Positions 54,008-62,217 of a DNA stretch of 64,000 bases are shown here, piece by piece; positions within the stretch are counted from its first letter, which is position 1; each line of letters begins with the position of its first letter. This stretch comes from Yinghuangia aomiensis (GTDB lineage: Bacteria > Actinomycetota > Actinomycetes > Streptomycetales > Streptomycetaceae), in contig NZ_BAABHS010000006.1 in the NCBI RefSeq assembly GCF_039542225.1, positions 124,001-188,000 of the forward strand. Direction: 5' to 3'. A program made the position numbers and the translations under genes. Below the pieces are notes generated by a model. That model made no database searches. It had not been told where the DNA came from and saw only the letters and a program-made list of their open reading frames with translations.

Positions 54008-54097
54008 CGGCTCGGCCGGCAACAGCGGGTGGCCGAGCACGTCGTCATGGCTCGCCCCCGGCAGCACGGCAAGTTGCGCGGCAGAACGGCCGCTGCC
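54008..54097 (-). pseudogene. possible alpha/beta-hydrolase C-terminal remnant
   Basis: One minus-strand frame in the 293-bp gap between the PPOX gene and the small secreted protein reads AAQLAVLPGASHDDVLGH. This resembles the catalytic-His region near the end of alpha/beta hydrolases. No upstream body of such an enzyme is present and the flanking residues are low complexity, so if real it is a decayed fragment. The similarity is short and could be chance. Confidence 0.25.
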
Positions 54098-54274
54098 GTC
54101 GAGGCCGGCGTCCTTCGGCCCGCCACCGGTCTTCGGCAACGGACGGCCTCGGGAGCGGCGTCCGGGCGCGCGGCACCGACACGCCCCCGACCGGAGCAAT
54201 AGGGCCGACGGTGTCGGGTCGTTGCGGAGTCTGGAGAGCGACAGGCCTCAGTCCCCTGTCGCTAAGGAGCCCTC

Positions 54275-54499
54275 ATGAAGATCCGTCGTTTCTGCGCCGT
54301 GGCCACCCTGGCCGCCGCGGCCCTGGCCGTTGCCGCGCCCGTGGCGTCCGCCGGTGTCGATGTCCACAACGTGGAGAAGTCGCACGTCAAGGTCGGCCAC
54401 CACGTGTCGGTGTTCCAGCTGAAGGTGCAGGACGTCAAGGTCGGCCACGGCCACGTGTCGGTCTTCCAGAAGACCGTCGACGCGGTCAAGGTCGGCTGA
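54275..54499 (+). CDS. tiny secreted repeat protein
   Basis: This 74-residue protein has a Sec signal peptide (MKIRRFCAVATLAAAALAVA, cleavage after ASA near residue 26). The mature 48 residues are almost entirely a duplicated unit: VKVGHHVSVFQLKVQD (38-53), VKVGHGHVSVFQKTVDA (54-70), and a final VKVG. Alternating hydrophobic residues suggest beta strands that could stack or assemble; His residues recur at the turn. The ATG at 54275 follows AAGGAG. It is monocistronic with a strong terminator. Function unknown. Confidence 0.85.
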   Translation: MKIRRFCAVATLAAAALAVAAPVASAGVDVHNVEKSHVKVGHHVSVFQLKVQDVKVGHGHVSVFQKTVDAVKVG

Positions 54500-54534
54500 C
54501 GCCGAAGACCGGAAGCCACGCGCGCAACGCGACG

Positions 54535-54570
54535 GAGGCCGGGCCCCGGGAGACTCCCGGGTCCGGCCTC
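54535..54570. terminator. strong terminator hairpin
   Basis: A GC-rich stem of about 15 bp with one bulge (54535-54550 with 54556-54570) and the loop AGACT lies between the small secreted protein gene and the convergent cobM gene, so it can serve both. Confidence 0.85.
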
Positions 54571-54619
54571 TCGCGATTGTGCGGGAGTCGCGCCCCGAAG
54601 GGCGCGGAGGCCCCGGAAG

Positions 54620-55381
54620 CTACGCCCCCGCCGCCGACCGCACCCGCTCCGGTGAATACAGGTGGCTCTCGCAGAACCCCGGCGCCGAGTCCTCCAGGAC
54701 CCGGCCGATCATGATCACCGCGACGGCCTTCACACCGTTGTCTCGCACCAAGGCCTCAAGATCCGCCAGCCGCCCCCGCACCACCAGCTCGTCGGGGCGC
54801 GACGCGCGCGCCACGACGGCGACCGGGCAGTCGGCGCCGTACAGCGGGGTCAGCTCGGCGACGATCCGGGCCGTCTCGCGCACTGCCAAGTGCAGGACCA
54901 GCAGCGCGCCCGACCGGCCGAGGGTGGCCAGGTCCTCGCCCGGCGGCATGGCGGTCGAGTTGTTCGAGACACGGGTCAGGACGACCGTCTGGCCGACGCC
55001 GGGCAGCGTCAGTTCGCGGCCGAGGGCCGCCGACGCGGCGGCGAAGGCGGGCACACCCGGGGTGATGTCGTACGGAATCCCCAACGCGGCCAAGCGGCGG
55101 ATCTGTTCGCCGACCGCGCTGTAGAACGACGTGTCGCCCGAGTGCAGCCGTACGACGTCGAGCCCGTCGTCGTGCGCCGCCCGGAACTCCGCGACGATCT
55201 CGTCGAGGGTGAGGTCGGCGGTGTCGACGAGACGCGCGTCCGCCGGTGCGGCATCCAGGAGTTCACGCGGCACGATGGCGCCCGCGTACAGGCACACCCG
55301 GGCCGACTCGATCAGCCGCAGGCCCCGCACCGTGATCAGGTCGGCCGCGCCCGGGCCCGCACCGACGAAGTGGACGGTCAT
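54620..55381 (-). CDS. cobM: precorrin-4 C11-methyltransferase
   Basis: This 253-residue SAM-dependent tetrapyrrole methyltransferase methylates C11 in corrin formation. It starts VHFVGAGPGAADLITVRG, has YAGAIVPRELL, the SAM-site RLHSGDTSFYSAVGEQ and ITPGVPAFAAASAALG, and ends with a CESHLYSPE-type tail. The ATG at 55381 overlaps the cbiT stop by 4 bp (ATGA). It is the third gene of the riboswitch-led cobN-cbiT-cobM operon. Confidence 0.95.
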   Translation of the reverse strand: MTVHFVGAGPGAADLITVRGLRLIESARVCLYAGAIVPRELLDAAPADARLVDTADLTLDEIVAEFRAAHDDGLDVVRLHSGDTSFYSAVGEQIRRLAALGIPYDITPGVPAFAAASAALGRELTLPGVGQTVVLTRVSNNSTAMPPGEDLATLGRSGALLVLHLAVRETARIVAELTPLYGADCPVAVVARASRPDELVVRGRLADLEALVRDNGVKAVAVIMIGRVLEDSAPGFCESHLYSPERVRSAAGA

Positions 55382-56034
55382 GGACGGGACTCCTCTGCCA
55401 CGTGCACGGCCTCGTCGGCCGACCGGCCCGGTGCCGGGTCGACGGCAGCCGGGCGGGTCACGATCCACTGGGTCACCGGCATCGACGCCCGCCACCCGGT
55501 GAACCTCCCCACCGGTGTCGACCGGCTGATCTGAATACGCGTCAACTCGCCGCCGAGCAAAGCCCGCTCACGCACGATCTCGGCCTCCGTCTCGACCGTG
55601 ACCGCGTTCGCGACAAGCCGTCCGCCGGGCCGCAGCGCCGCCCAGCAGCGCTCCACCATGCCCGGCACGGTCAGCCCGCCGCCGATGAACACCGCGTCGG
55701 GAGCCAGGTCCGACGTGTCGAAGACGTCCGGAGCGTCACCCACCACGACCCGGAGTCCGGGTGCCCCGAGCGCATCGCGGTTCCGCGCAATACGACCGGC
55801 CCGTTCCGGGTCGCGTTCGAAAGCCACCGCCCGCCCCGTCGGATTGGCCCGCAGCCACTCGATCCCGATGCTGCCGCTCCCCGCCCCCACGTCCCAGAGC
55901 AGTTCACCGGGGCGCGGGGCGAGCGCGGCCAGGGTCAGCGCACGGATCTCGCGCTTCGTGAGCTGGCCGTCGTGGTCGAACGCCTCGTCGGGAAGACCTG
56001 GCGTGAGGACGTCCGTGAGGGGATCAGACCTCAT
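55378..56034 (-). CDS. cbiT: CbiT-type precorrin-6B methyltransferase (CobL C-terminal half only)
   Basis: This 218-residue SAM methyltransferase corresponds to the decarboxylating C15-methylation half of CobL. It begins near GLPDEAFDHDGQLTKREIR, typical of CbiT starts, then LLWDVGAGSGSIGIEW for SAM and FIGGGLTVPGM. Aerobic organisms usually have CobL as a CbiE-CbiT fusion of about 400 residues, and no CbiE domain precedes this gene: its ATG at 56034 lies 11 bp inside the cobN 3' end. C5-methylation must therefore come from elsewhere. The stop overlaps cobM by 4 bp. Confidence 0.9.
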   Translation of the reverse strand: MRSDPLTDVLTPGLPDEAFDHDGQLTKREIRALTLAALAPRPGELLWDVGAGSGSIGIEWLRANPTGRAVAFERDPERAGRIARNRDALGAPGLRVVVGDAPDVFDTSDLAPDAVFIGGGLTVPGMVERCWAALRPGGRLVANAVTVETEAEIVRERALLGGELTRIQISRSTPVGRFTGWRASMPVTQWIVTRPAAVDPAPGRSADEAVHVAEESRP

Positions 56035-59000
56035 CCTCCCCGCCCTCCAAATCCCCCTCGACCTCCAAGTACGCCTCCCGCAGCCCCTCCAGCGTCGCCG
56101 CGTCCGGCTTCGCCCAGAGGCCGCGGTCGGCGGCCTCGATGAGGCGCTCGGCGATCCCGCGCAGCGCCCACGGGTTGGACGTGCGCATGAACGCGCGGTT
56201 GGCCGGGTCGAGCACATACTCGGCGGCGAGCTTCTCGTACATCCAGTCCTGGACGACCCCGGTCGTCGCGTCGTACCCGAACAGGTAGTCGACGGTCGCC
56301 GCGAGTTCGAACGCGCCCTTGTAGCCGTGCTTGCGCATGGCCTCGATCCACCGCGGGTTCACCACCCGCGCCCGGAAGACCCGGGCGGTCTCCTGTTCGA
56401 GGGTCCGGGTGCGCACCGCGTCGGGCATCGTCGAGTCGCCGATGTACGCGGCCGGCGCCGTCCCGGTCAGCGCGCGCACGGCGGCGACCATGCCGCCGTG
56501 GTACTGGAAGTAGTCGTCCGAGTCGGCGATGTCGTGTTCGCGCGTGTCGGTGTTCTTCGCGGCGACGGCGATGCGCTTGTAGGCGCGCTCCATGTCCTCG
56601 CGGGCGAACACCCCGTCGAGTCCGCGGCCGTAGGCGTAGCCGCCCCACGTCGCGTACACCTCGGCCAGGTCCGCGTCGTCGCGCCACGTCCGGGCGTCGA
56701 TGAGCGGCAGCAGCCCGGCACCGTAAGCCCCCGGACGTGAACCGAACACCCTTGTCGTGGCACGCCGTTCGTCGCCGTGCTCGGCGATGTTCGCCCGCAC
56801 GTGCGCCCGCACGAAGTTGTCGTCGTCCGGCTCCTCCAGCCCGGCGGCCAGGCGCACCGCGTCGTCGAGCAGCAGCACGACGTGCGGGAACGCGTCCCGG
56901 AAGAAGCCGGAGATCCGCACGGTGACGTCCACCCGCGGCCGATCCAGTTCCGCCAACGGGATCGGCTCCAGGCCGGTCACCCGCCGCGACGCGTCGTCCC
57001 ACACCGGGCGGATGCCCAACAGGGCGAGCACCTCGCCCACGTCGTCGCCGCTCGTGCGCATCGCGCTCGTGCCCCACACCGACAGGCCGACCGAGCGCGG
57101 CCATTCGCCGTGGTCTGCGCGGTACTTGGTGAGGAGCGAGTCGGCGAGCGCCTGTCCGGTCTCCCAGGCCAGGCGGCTCGGGACGGCCTTCGGGTCGACG
57201 GTGTAGAAGTTGCGGCCGGTCGGCAGCACGTTGACCAGGCCGCGCAGCGGCGAGCCCGACGGGCCGGCGGGCACGTAGCCGCCGTCCAACGCGTGCAGCA
57301 CGGCGGCGATTTCGTCACCCGTGCGGTCCAGCCGCGGTACGACCTCGGTGGCGGCGAAGGCCAACACCTCGGCGACCGCGGGAGCTTCGGCACCGAGTAC
57401 CGAGGACACGACCGCGGGTGCCGCGGCCGGATCCCAGCCGTGCTCCTCCATCGCCGCGACGAGCGCATGCGCGGCGGCTTCGGCGTCGTCGGTCTCCCGG
57501 CGCGTCGCGGTGCCGCCCTCCACCAGGCCGAGGGCCTCGCGGAGACCGGGCAGCGCGGCCGTACGGCCGCCCCACACCTGCCGGGCGCGCAGCATCGCGG
57601 TGACGAGGTTCACCCGTCCCTCGCCGGTCGGGGCGGTGCCGAGGATGTGCAGGCCCTCGCGGATCTGCGCGTCCTTGACCTCGCACAGCCACCCGTCGAG
57701 GTGCAGCAGGAAGTCGTCGAACTCGGCTTCGTGCGGCCGGTCGCCGATGCCGAGGTCGTGGTCGAGACGGGCGGCCTGGACGAGGGTCCAGATCTGCGCC
57801 TGCACCGCCGGGGCCTTGGCCGGGTCGAGGGCGGAGACGTTGGCGTACTCGTCGAGGAGCTGTTCGAGCCGGGTGAGGTCGCCGTAGGTCTCGGCGCGCG
57901 TCATCGGCGGCACGAGGTGGTCCACGATCACGGCGTGCGCGCGGCGCTTGGCCTGGGCGCCCTCGCCCGGGTCGTTGACCAGGAACGGGTAGACGAGCGG
58001 CAGATCGCCGAGCACCGCGTCGGGCCCGCACTCGGCGGACAGGCCGAGGTTCTTGCCCGGCAGCCATTCCAGCGTGCCGTGCTTGCCGAGGTGGACGAGC
58101 GCGTTCGCGCCGAAGCCGCCGGTCGCGCGGGCGCTGTCCAGCCACCAGTAGGCGGCCAGGTAGTGGTGGCTCGGCGGCAGGTCCGGGTCGTGGTAGATCG
58201 CGACGGGGTTCTCGCCGAAGCCGCGCGGCGGCTGGATGATGAGGACGACGTTCCCGGCGCGCAGCGCGGCGAGGACGATTTCGCCGTCCGGGTCGCGGGA
58301 GTGGTCGACGTACAGTTCGCCGGGCGGCGGGCCCCAGTGCTCTTCGATGTTGGCGCGCAGGCCGACCGGGAGCTTGGCGTAGCGCTCGCGGTATTCGGCG
58401 GCGCCGATGCGCACCGGGTTGCCTTCGAGCTGGGCTTCGGACAGCCACTCGGGGTCTTGTCCGCCGGCCGCGATGAGCGCGTGGATCAGCGCGTCGCCGT
58501 CCGCGGGTTCCAGGCCGGGCAGCGCGTCGGGGCCGGCCGCGGGACCGACGTCGTAGCCGGCGTCGCGCATCGCGCGCAGCAGGGCGACGGCGCTGGCGGG
58601 GGTGTCGAGGCCGACGGCGTTGCCGATGCGGGCGTGCTTGGTCGGGTACGCGGACAGCACGACGCCGATGCGCCGTTCCGCGGGCGGCACATGCCGCAGC
58701 GCGGCGTGCCGGACGGCGATCCCGGCGACGCGGGCGGCGCGTTCCGGGTCGGCGGCGTAGAAGGTGAGGCCGTCGGCGCCGGTCTCCTTGAAGGAGAACG
58801 GCACGGTGATGAGGCGGCCGTCGAACTCCGGCACGGCGACCTGGGTGGCGGCGTCCATCGGCGAGAGGCCCGCGTCGCCGGCTTCCCATTCGGCGCGGCT
58901 GGTGGTGAGGCTCAGGGCCTGGAGCACGGTGATGTCGAGGGCGGCGAGCGCGCCGACGTCCCAGGCTTCGTCGTCGCCGCCCGCGGACACCTCGGCGGGG

Positions 59001-59653
59001 CGTGCGCCGCCCGCCGCGAGCACGGTGACGAGCAGCGCGTCGACCTCGGCGATCGCCTCGAACAGCGCCGGGTCGGCGCCGCGCAGCGACGCGCACCAGA
59101 CCGGTACGGCGCGGCCGCCCGCGTTCTCGATGGCGTCGCACAGGGTGCCGACGAAGGCGGTGTTCCCGGCCAGGTGGTGGGCGCGGTAGTAGAGCACGCC
59201 GACGGCGGGCGCGTCCGGGTTGCGCGATTCCCGCTCCAGACGTCCCCAGGTGGGGACTTCGGCGGGCGGTTCGAAGCCGTGGCCGGTGAGGAGCAGCGTG
59301 TCGGAGAGGAACCGGTGGAGGTTCGTCAGGTTGTCCGCGCCGCCCTGCGCGAGGTACGCGTGGGCTTGCGCGCTCACCCCGGCGGGCACCGTCGCCAGTT
59401 CCATGAGGGCGGCGTCGGCGGCTTGTTCGCCGGAGACCACGACGACCGGGCGGGGCCCGGCGAGGAGGGCGTCGAGGCCTTCCTCCCAGGCGCGGCGGCC
59501 GCCGAGGAGGCGGACGACGACGAGGTCGGTGCCGTCCACCAGCGCGGGCAGGTCGGCCGCGGTCGTGCGGGCCGGGTTGGCGAGGCGCCATGCGCCGTCG
59601 CTCGCCTTGGCGCTGAGGAGGTCGGTGTCGGAGGTGGAGAGGAGGAGGATCAC
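56024..59653 (-). CDS. cobN: cobaltochelatase subunit CobN
   Basis: This is a 1209-residue large subunit of the ATP-dependent cobaltochelatase that inserts cobalt into hydrogenobyrinate a,c-diamide. Family landmarks run throughout, including LLVTVLAAGGARPAE, GVVLSAYPTKHARIGNAVGLDTP (part), ALVHLGKHGTLEWLPGKN, FLVNDPGEGAQAKRR and GYKGAFELAATVDYLFGYD. The usual family length is 1200-1300. The GTG at 59653 begins VILLLSTSDTDLL as expected; it has only AAGG about 12 nt upstream. The leader holds a cobalamin riboswitch, so B12 represses the operon. CobS and CobT are not in the window. Confidence 0.96.
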   Translation of the reverse strand: MILLLSTSDTDLLSAKASDGAWRLANPARTTAADLPALVDGTDLVVVRLLGGRRAWEEGLDALLAGPRPVVVVSGEQAADAALMELATVPAGVSAQAHAYLAQGGADNLTNLHRFLSDTLLLTGHGFEPPAEVPTWGRLERESRNPDAPAVGVLYYRAHHLAGNTAFVGTLCDAIENAGGRAVPVWCASLRGADPALFEAIAEVDALLVTVLAAGGARPAEVSAGGDDEAWDVGALAALDITVLQALSLTTSRAEWEAGDAGLSPMDAATQVAVPEFDGRLITVPFSFKETGADGLTFYAADPERAARVAGIAVRHAALRHVPPAERRIGVVLSAYPTKHARIGNAVGLDTPASAVALLRAMRDAGYDVGPAAGPDALPGLEPADGDALIHALIAAGGQDPEWLSEAQLEGNPVRIGAAEYRERYAKLPVGLRANIEEHWGPPPGELYVDHSRDPDGEIVLAALRAGNVVLIIQPPRGFGENPVAIYHDPDLPPSHHYLAAYWWLDSARATGGFGANALVHLGKHGTLEWLPGKNLGLSAECGPDAVLGDLPLVYPFLVNDPGEGAQAKRRAHAVIVDHLVPPMTRAETYGDLTRLEQLLDEYANVSALDPAKAPAVQAQIWTLVQAARLDHDLGIGDRPHEAEFDDFLLHLDGWLCEVKDAQIREGLHILGTAPTGEGRVNLVTAMLRARQVWGGRTAALPGLREALGLVEGGTATRRETDDAEAAAHALVAAMEEHGWDPAAAPAVVSSVLGAEAPAVAEVLAFAATEVVPRLDRTGDEIAAVLHALDGGYVPAGPSGSPLRGLVNVLPTGRNFYTVDPKAVPSRLAWETGQALADSLLTKYRADHGEWPRSVGLSVWGTSAMRTSGDDVGEVLALLGIRPVWDDASRRVTGLEPIPLAELDRPRVDVTVRISGFFRDAFPHVVLLLDDAVRLAAGLEEPDDDNFVRAHVRANIAEHGDERRATTRVFGSRPGAYGAGLLPLIDARTWRDDADLAEVYATWGGYAYGRGLDGVFAREDMERAYKRIAVAAKNTDTREHDIADSDDYFQYHGGMVAAVRALTGTAPAAYIGDSTMPDAVRTRTLEQETARVFRARVVNPRWIEAMRKHGYKGAFELAATVDYLFGYDATTGVVQDWMYEKLAAEYVLDPANRAFMRTSNPWALRGIAERLIEAADRGLWAKPDAATLEGLREAYLEVEGDLEGGEDEV

Positions 59654-60004
59654 CGGGCCGACCGCGCCTTCGCGTCGCCGCGCCGGGTCGCGGATGCGGA
59701 TGCGGCCGGTGCGTATACGTGCGTGCAGGTCGGACGGCAGGACGAAGTCGCCACAGCGCGCGCCTCTCCGGGGTCCTCGCCCCATCGGACAATCGGGTCC
59801 GGGCGCGCAGTTCCTGACTCCCCGCCGCATGCTGCGGCGGGTCACAGTGGCGGGACCGTCCCGGATTCGCACCGGGTTCCTGACTGCGCCCTCCCCACAC
59901 CGGCGACGCCGGCGCCCGCTCAGCATCGCCTAGCGGCCGGTCGCGCTGCAAGTTCCCCCAATCGAGGGATTTGCCACGTTCCCCGGAGGGCCTCGCGGGG
60001 GCTG
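59654..60004 (-). promoter_or_regulatory. cobN leader and promoter region
   Basis: This 351-bp gap between the response regulator stop and cobN holds the riboswitch (59801-59893), its expression platform (59654-59800) and the presumed promoter in the less GC-rich 59930-59975. The reading frame stays open through the aptamer but is not coding. No second RNA or gene was seen. Confidence 0.8.
59801..59893 (-). ncRNA. cobalamin (AdoCbl) riboswitch
   Basis: Read on the minus strand, the element starts with the P1 arm GGGCGCAGTCAGGAACCC, then has GGTGCGAATCCGGGACGGTC and the conserved core CCGCCACTGTGACC. A GCCGC-type stem (CCGCCGCAGCATGCGGCGG) and GAGTCAGGAACTGCGCGCC follow, closing P1 at 59801. 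These are the hallmark segments of the cobalamin aptamer. It precedes the cobN start by about 150 nt, so the expression platform lies in 59654-59800, where a GGGGCGAGGACCCC hairpin is visible. No rho-independent terminator is obvious, favouring translational control. Confidence 0.95.
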
Positions 60005-60661
60005 CTATCCGGTTGGCTCGCAGAGCCCCCACTCGTGGGCGAGCACCGCGGCCTGGGCCCGGCTGCGCACCCCGAGCTTCGGCAGGATCCGGCTGACGTG
60101 CGTCTTGGTGGTGGCCTCGGCCATGTCCAGGTGCACCGCGATCTCCTGGTTGGAGAGGCCGCGGCCGAGGCAGGCGAGGACCTCGCGCTCCCGCGGGGTG
60201 AGCGCGGCGAGCGCCTCGGGCGGTTCGGCGGGGCCGCGCGGACGCGGCGCGGCGAATTCGGCGATGAGGCGGCGGGTGACGGCGGGCGCGATGATGCCTT
60301 CGCCGCGGGCCACGGTACGCACGGCCTCGGTGAGCACCGCGGCCTCCGCGTCCTTGAGCAGGAATCCGGCGGCGCCCGCACGCAGCGCCCCGAACACGTA
60401 TTCGTCCAGGTCGAACGTGGTGAGCACCAGCACGTCGGCCAAGTGTTCGGCCACCACCGCGCGGGTCGCGGCGACGCCGTCGAGCCGCGGCATCTGCACG
60501 TCCATCACGACCACATCGGGCCGCAGTTCGCGGGCCAGCGCGACGGCCTCCTCGCCGTCCGCGGCCTCGCCGACCACCTCGATGCCGTCGGCGGCCCGCA
60601 GGATCATCACGAGTCCGGCGCGCACGGCGCCCTGGTCCTCGGCGACGACGACCCGGATCAC
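60005..60661 (-). CDS. NarL/FixJ-family response regulator
   Basis: This 218-residue regulator has a receiver with VAEDQ, Asp54 in VVMDVQMPR and Lys in FLLKDAEA. A LuxR-type HTH lies at about residues 145-205 (LTPREREVLACLGRGLSNQEIA, then MAEATTKTHVSRILPKL). The GTG at 60661 overlaps the stop of its partner kinase by 4 bp. It ends just upstream of the cobN promoter region, but nothing indicates that it controls cobN. Confidence 0.95.
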   Translation of the reverse strand: MIRVVVAEDQGAVRAGLVMILRAADGIEVVGEAADGEEAVALARELRPDVVVMDVQMPRLDGVAATRAVVAEHLADVLVLTTFDLDEYVFGALRAGAAGFLLKDAEAAVLTEAVRTVARGEGIIAPAVTRRLIAEFAAPRPRGPAEPPEALAALTPREREVLACLGRGLSNQEIAVHLDMAEATTKTHVSRILPKLGVRSRAQAAVLAHEWGLCEPTG

Positions 60662-61896
60662 GACGCGGCCTCCCGGGCCTCCCGGGCAGCGCGCGGCGCG
60701 CGGGCGGCGTCGCGCTGCTCGGCCTTGCACGGCAGTTCGGCGCGTACCCGCCACAGCCCGTCGTGCGGTCCCGCCTCGAAGCGGCCGCTGAGCAGCGCGG
60801 TGCGTTCCCGCATGCCGACCAGGCCGGCACCTGCGCCGGGGGCCCGCGGCCCGTCCGGGGCGGCGACGTAGGTGCTTTCCACCGCGACGACGAGGCAGCC
60901 GCGGGTGTGCCGCACGCGCACGATGACCGGACCGGGCGCGGCATGCTTCATCGCGTTCGTCAGCGACTCCTGGACGATGCGGTACGCGGCCAGTTCGACC
61001 GGTGCGGGCAGCACCGTCCCGGCCGGACGCGTGTCGTCGAGGACGAAGGTGAACCCGTCGGCCGAGCCGCTGCGCTCGGCCCGCCCGATCATCGCGTCGA
61101 GCGAGTCCAGCCGCGGCACCGCCGCGGACTCCTCGAACCCGGTCTCGCCCCCGCCGCCGTCACGCAGCAGCCCGATGAGGCGGCGCATCTCGGCAAGGCC
61201 CTGCACGCTGCTCTCCCGGATGATGCCGAGCGCCTGCTTGGTGGCGTCCGGGTCGCCGGCCGCGACGGACATCGCCGCAGTGGAGTGGATCGCGATCGCG
61301 GACAGGTGATTGGCGACCACGTCGTGCAACTCGCGGGCCATCCGCGCGCGTTCCTCGGAGACCGCGGCACGGCGGTCCAACTCGGCGAGCAGCGCGGTCT
61401 GTTCGGCCCGCAGGCGCTCGGCGGCGGCTTCGTCGCGGTGGGTGCGGATGATCCACGCGGTCGACGCGGGCGCCAGCGTGATCAGCCCGGCGAAGACGCC
61501 GATCAGCAGCGCCTGGGGCTGCCGCATGATGCCGAGCGCGACGATGGTGGCGGTGAGGGAGAGGACGAGCGCGGTCGGGGTCATGCGGCGCGCCCACGGC
61601 AGCGGACCGTAAAGGGTGGTGGCGTACACCAGGTCGGTGAACATCACGATCGTGGCGATGTTGCCGCCGGAGACGGTGTCCGCGGCGAGGGCCGCGAAGC
61701 CGACCAGGACCGCGGCGCGCGGCGCGGTCCGCCGTGTCACTTCGGCACTGGCCATGACGGCGAGGGGCAGCAGCTGCCAGGCGCGCGGGACGCTGAAGTC
61801 GTTGTTCTCCAGCCCCAGCGTCCACAGCACGATGCCGCCGACCAGCCCGGCGACGGCGATGGCGACGTCGCTCCGGTGAGGTCGGGCCGATTGCAT
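60658..61896 (-). CDS. NarL-type sensor histidine kinase
   Basis: This 412-residue membrane kinase has about five N-terminal helices (about residues 10-150), a short coiled coil (156-182), HisKA_3 with His191 in ARELHDVVANHLSAIA, and a HATPase domain with VQESLTNAMKHAA and GLVGMRERTALLSG. The C-terminal 20 residues are Ala/Arg-rich and probably disordered. It is cotranscribed with the response regulator. The stimulus is unknown; the lack of an external loop suggests a membrane-borne signal. Confidence 0.94.
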   Translation of the reverse strand: MQSARPHRSDVAIAVAGLVGGIVLWTLGLENNDFSVPRAWQLLPLAVMASAEVTRRTAPRAAVLVGFAALAADTVSGGNIATIVMFTDLVYATTLYGPLPWARRMTPTALVLSLTATIVALGIMRQPQALLIGVFAGLITLAPASTAWIIRTHRDEAAAERLRAEQTALLAELDRRAAVSEERARMARELHDVVANHLSAIAIHSTAAMSVAAGDPDATKQALGIIRESSVQGLAEMRRLIGLLRDGGGGETGFEESAAVPRLDSLDAMIGRAERSGSADGFTFVLDDTRPAGTVLPAPVELAAYRIVQESLTNAMKHAAPGPVIVRVRHTRGCLVVAVESTYVAAPDGPRAPGAGAGLVGMRERTALLSGRFEAGPHDGLWRVRAELPCKAEQRDAARAPRAAREAREAAS

Positions 61897-62217
61897 GCGC
61901 CGCCTTCCGCGTGGTGTCCGATGGATGCCCGGGAGCCGGGCACAGGCTCCGGGCGGCGGCCCCCGCGCCGCGGCCCTCCGGGCCTCCCGGCCACCCTACG
62001 TGACGGGCGCCGCCTCCTCTCCCGGTCGCGGACGCGCCGCCGGGCGTACATCGAACGATGCAGCCGGTAATCGGCGCGCGAGGTGACGCGACGAAGCCCG
62101 GGCGTTGGAAGGCTGGGATGCGGCGCCGCTCCGGGGCCCGGTCGGACCGGCCGGCGCCGCCGTCCCCACCAGGCCGGCGCCACGCACGCGCCGGCCGACG
62201 ATCTACGGAGCCATCCC
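61897..62217. other. divergent intergenic region without a supported gene
   Basis: This 321-bp region separates the divergent sensor kinase and broken membrane-protein genes. It is GC-rich and low complexity; open frames within it have no protein character. A short inverted repeat CATCGAACGATG (62049-62060) is the only local symmetry seen. A ribosome-binding site ACGGAG lies just before 62218. Confidence 0.55.

Noticed and set aside
59653..59926. Longer cobN start within the riboswitch
   Set aside because: The frame is open to 59926, but the added residues encode the aptamer and resemble no CobN N-terminus.
56777..60871. A 1360-codon plus-strand open frame over cobN, the riboswitch and a response regulator
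   Set aside because: It crosses three unrelated features, lacks protein motifs and is a GC-driven shadow.
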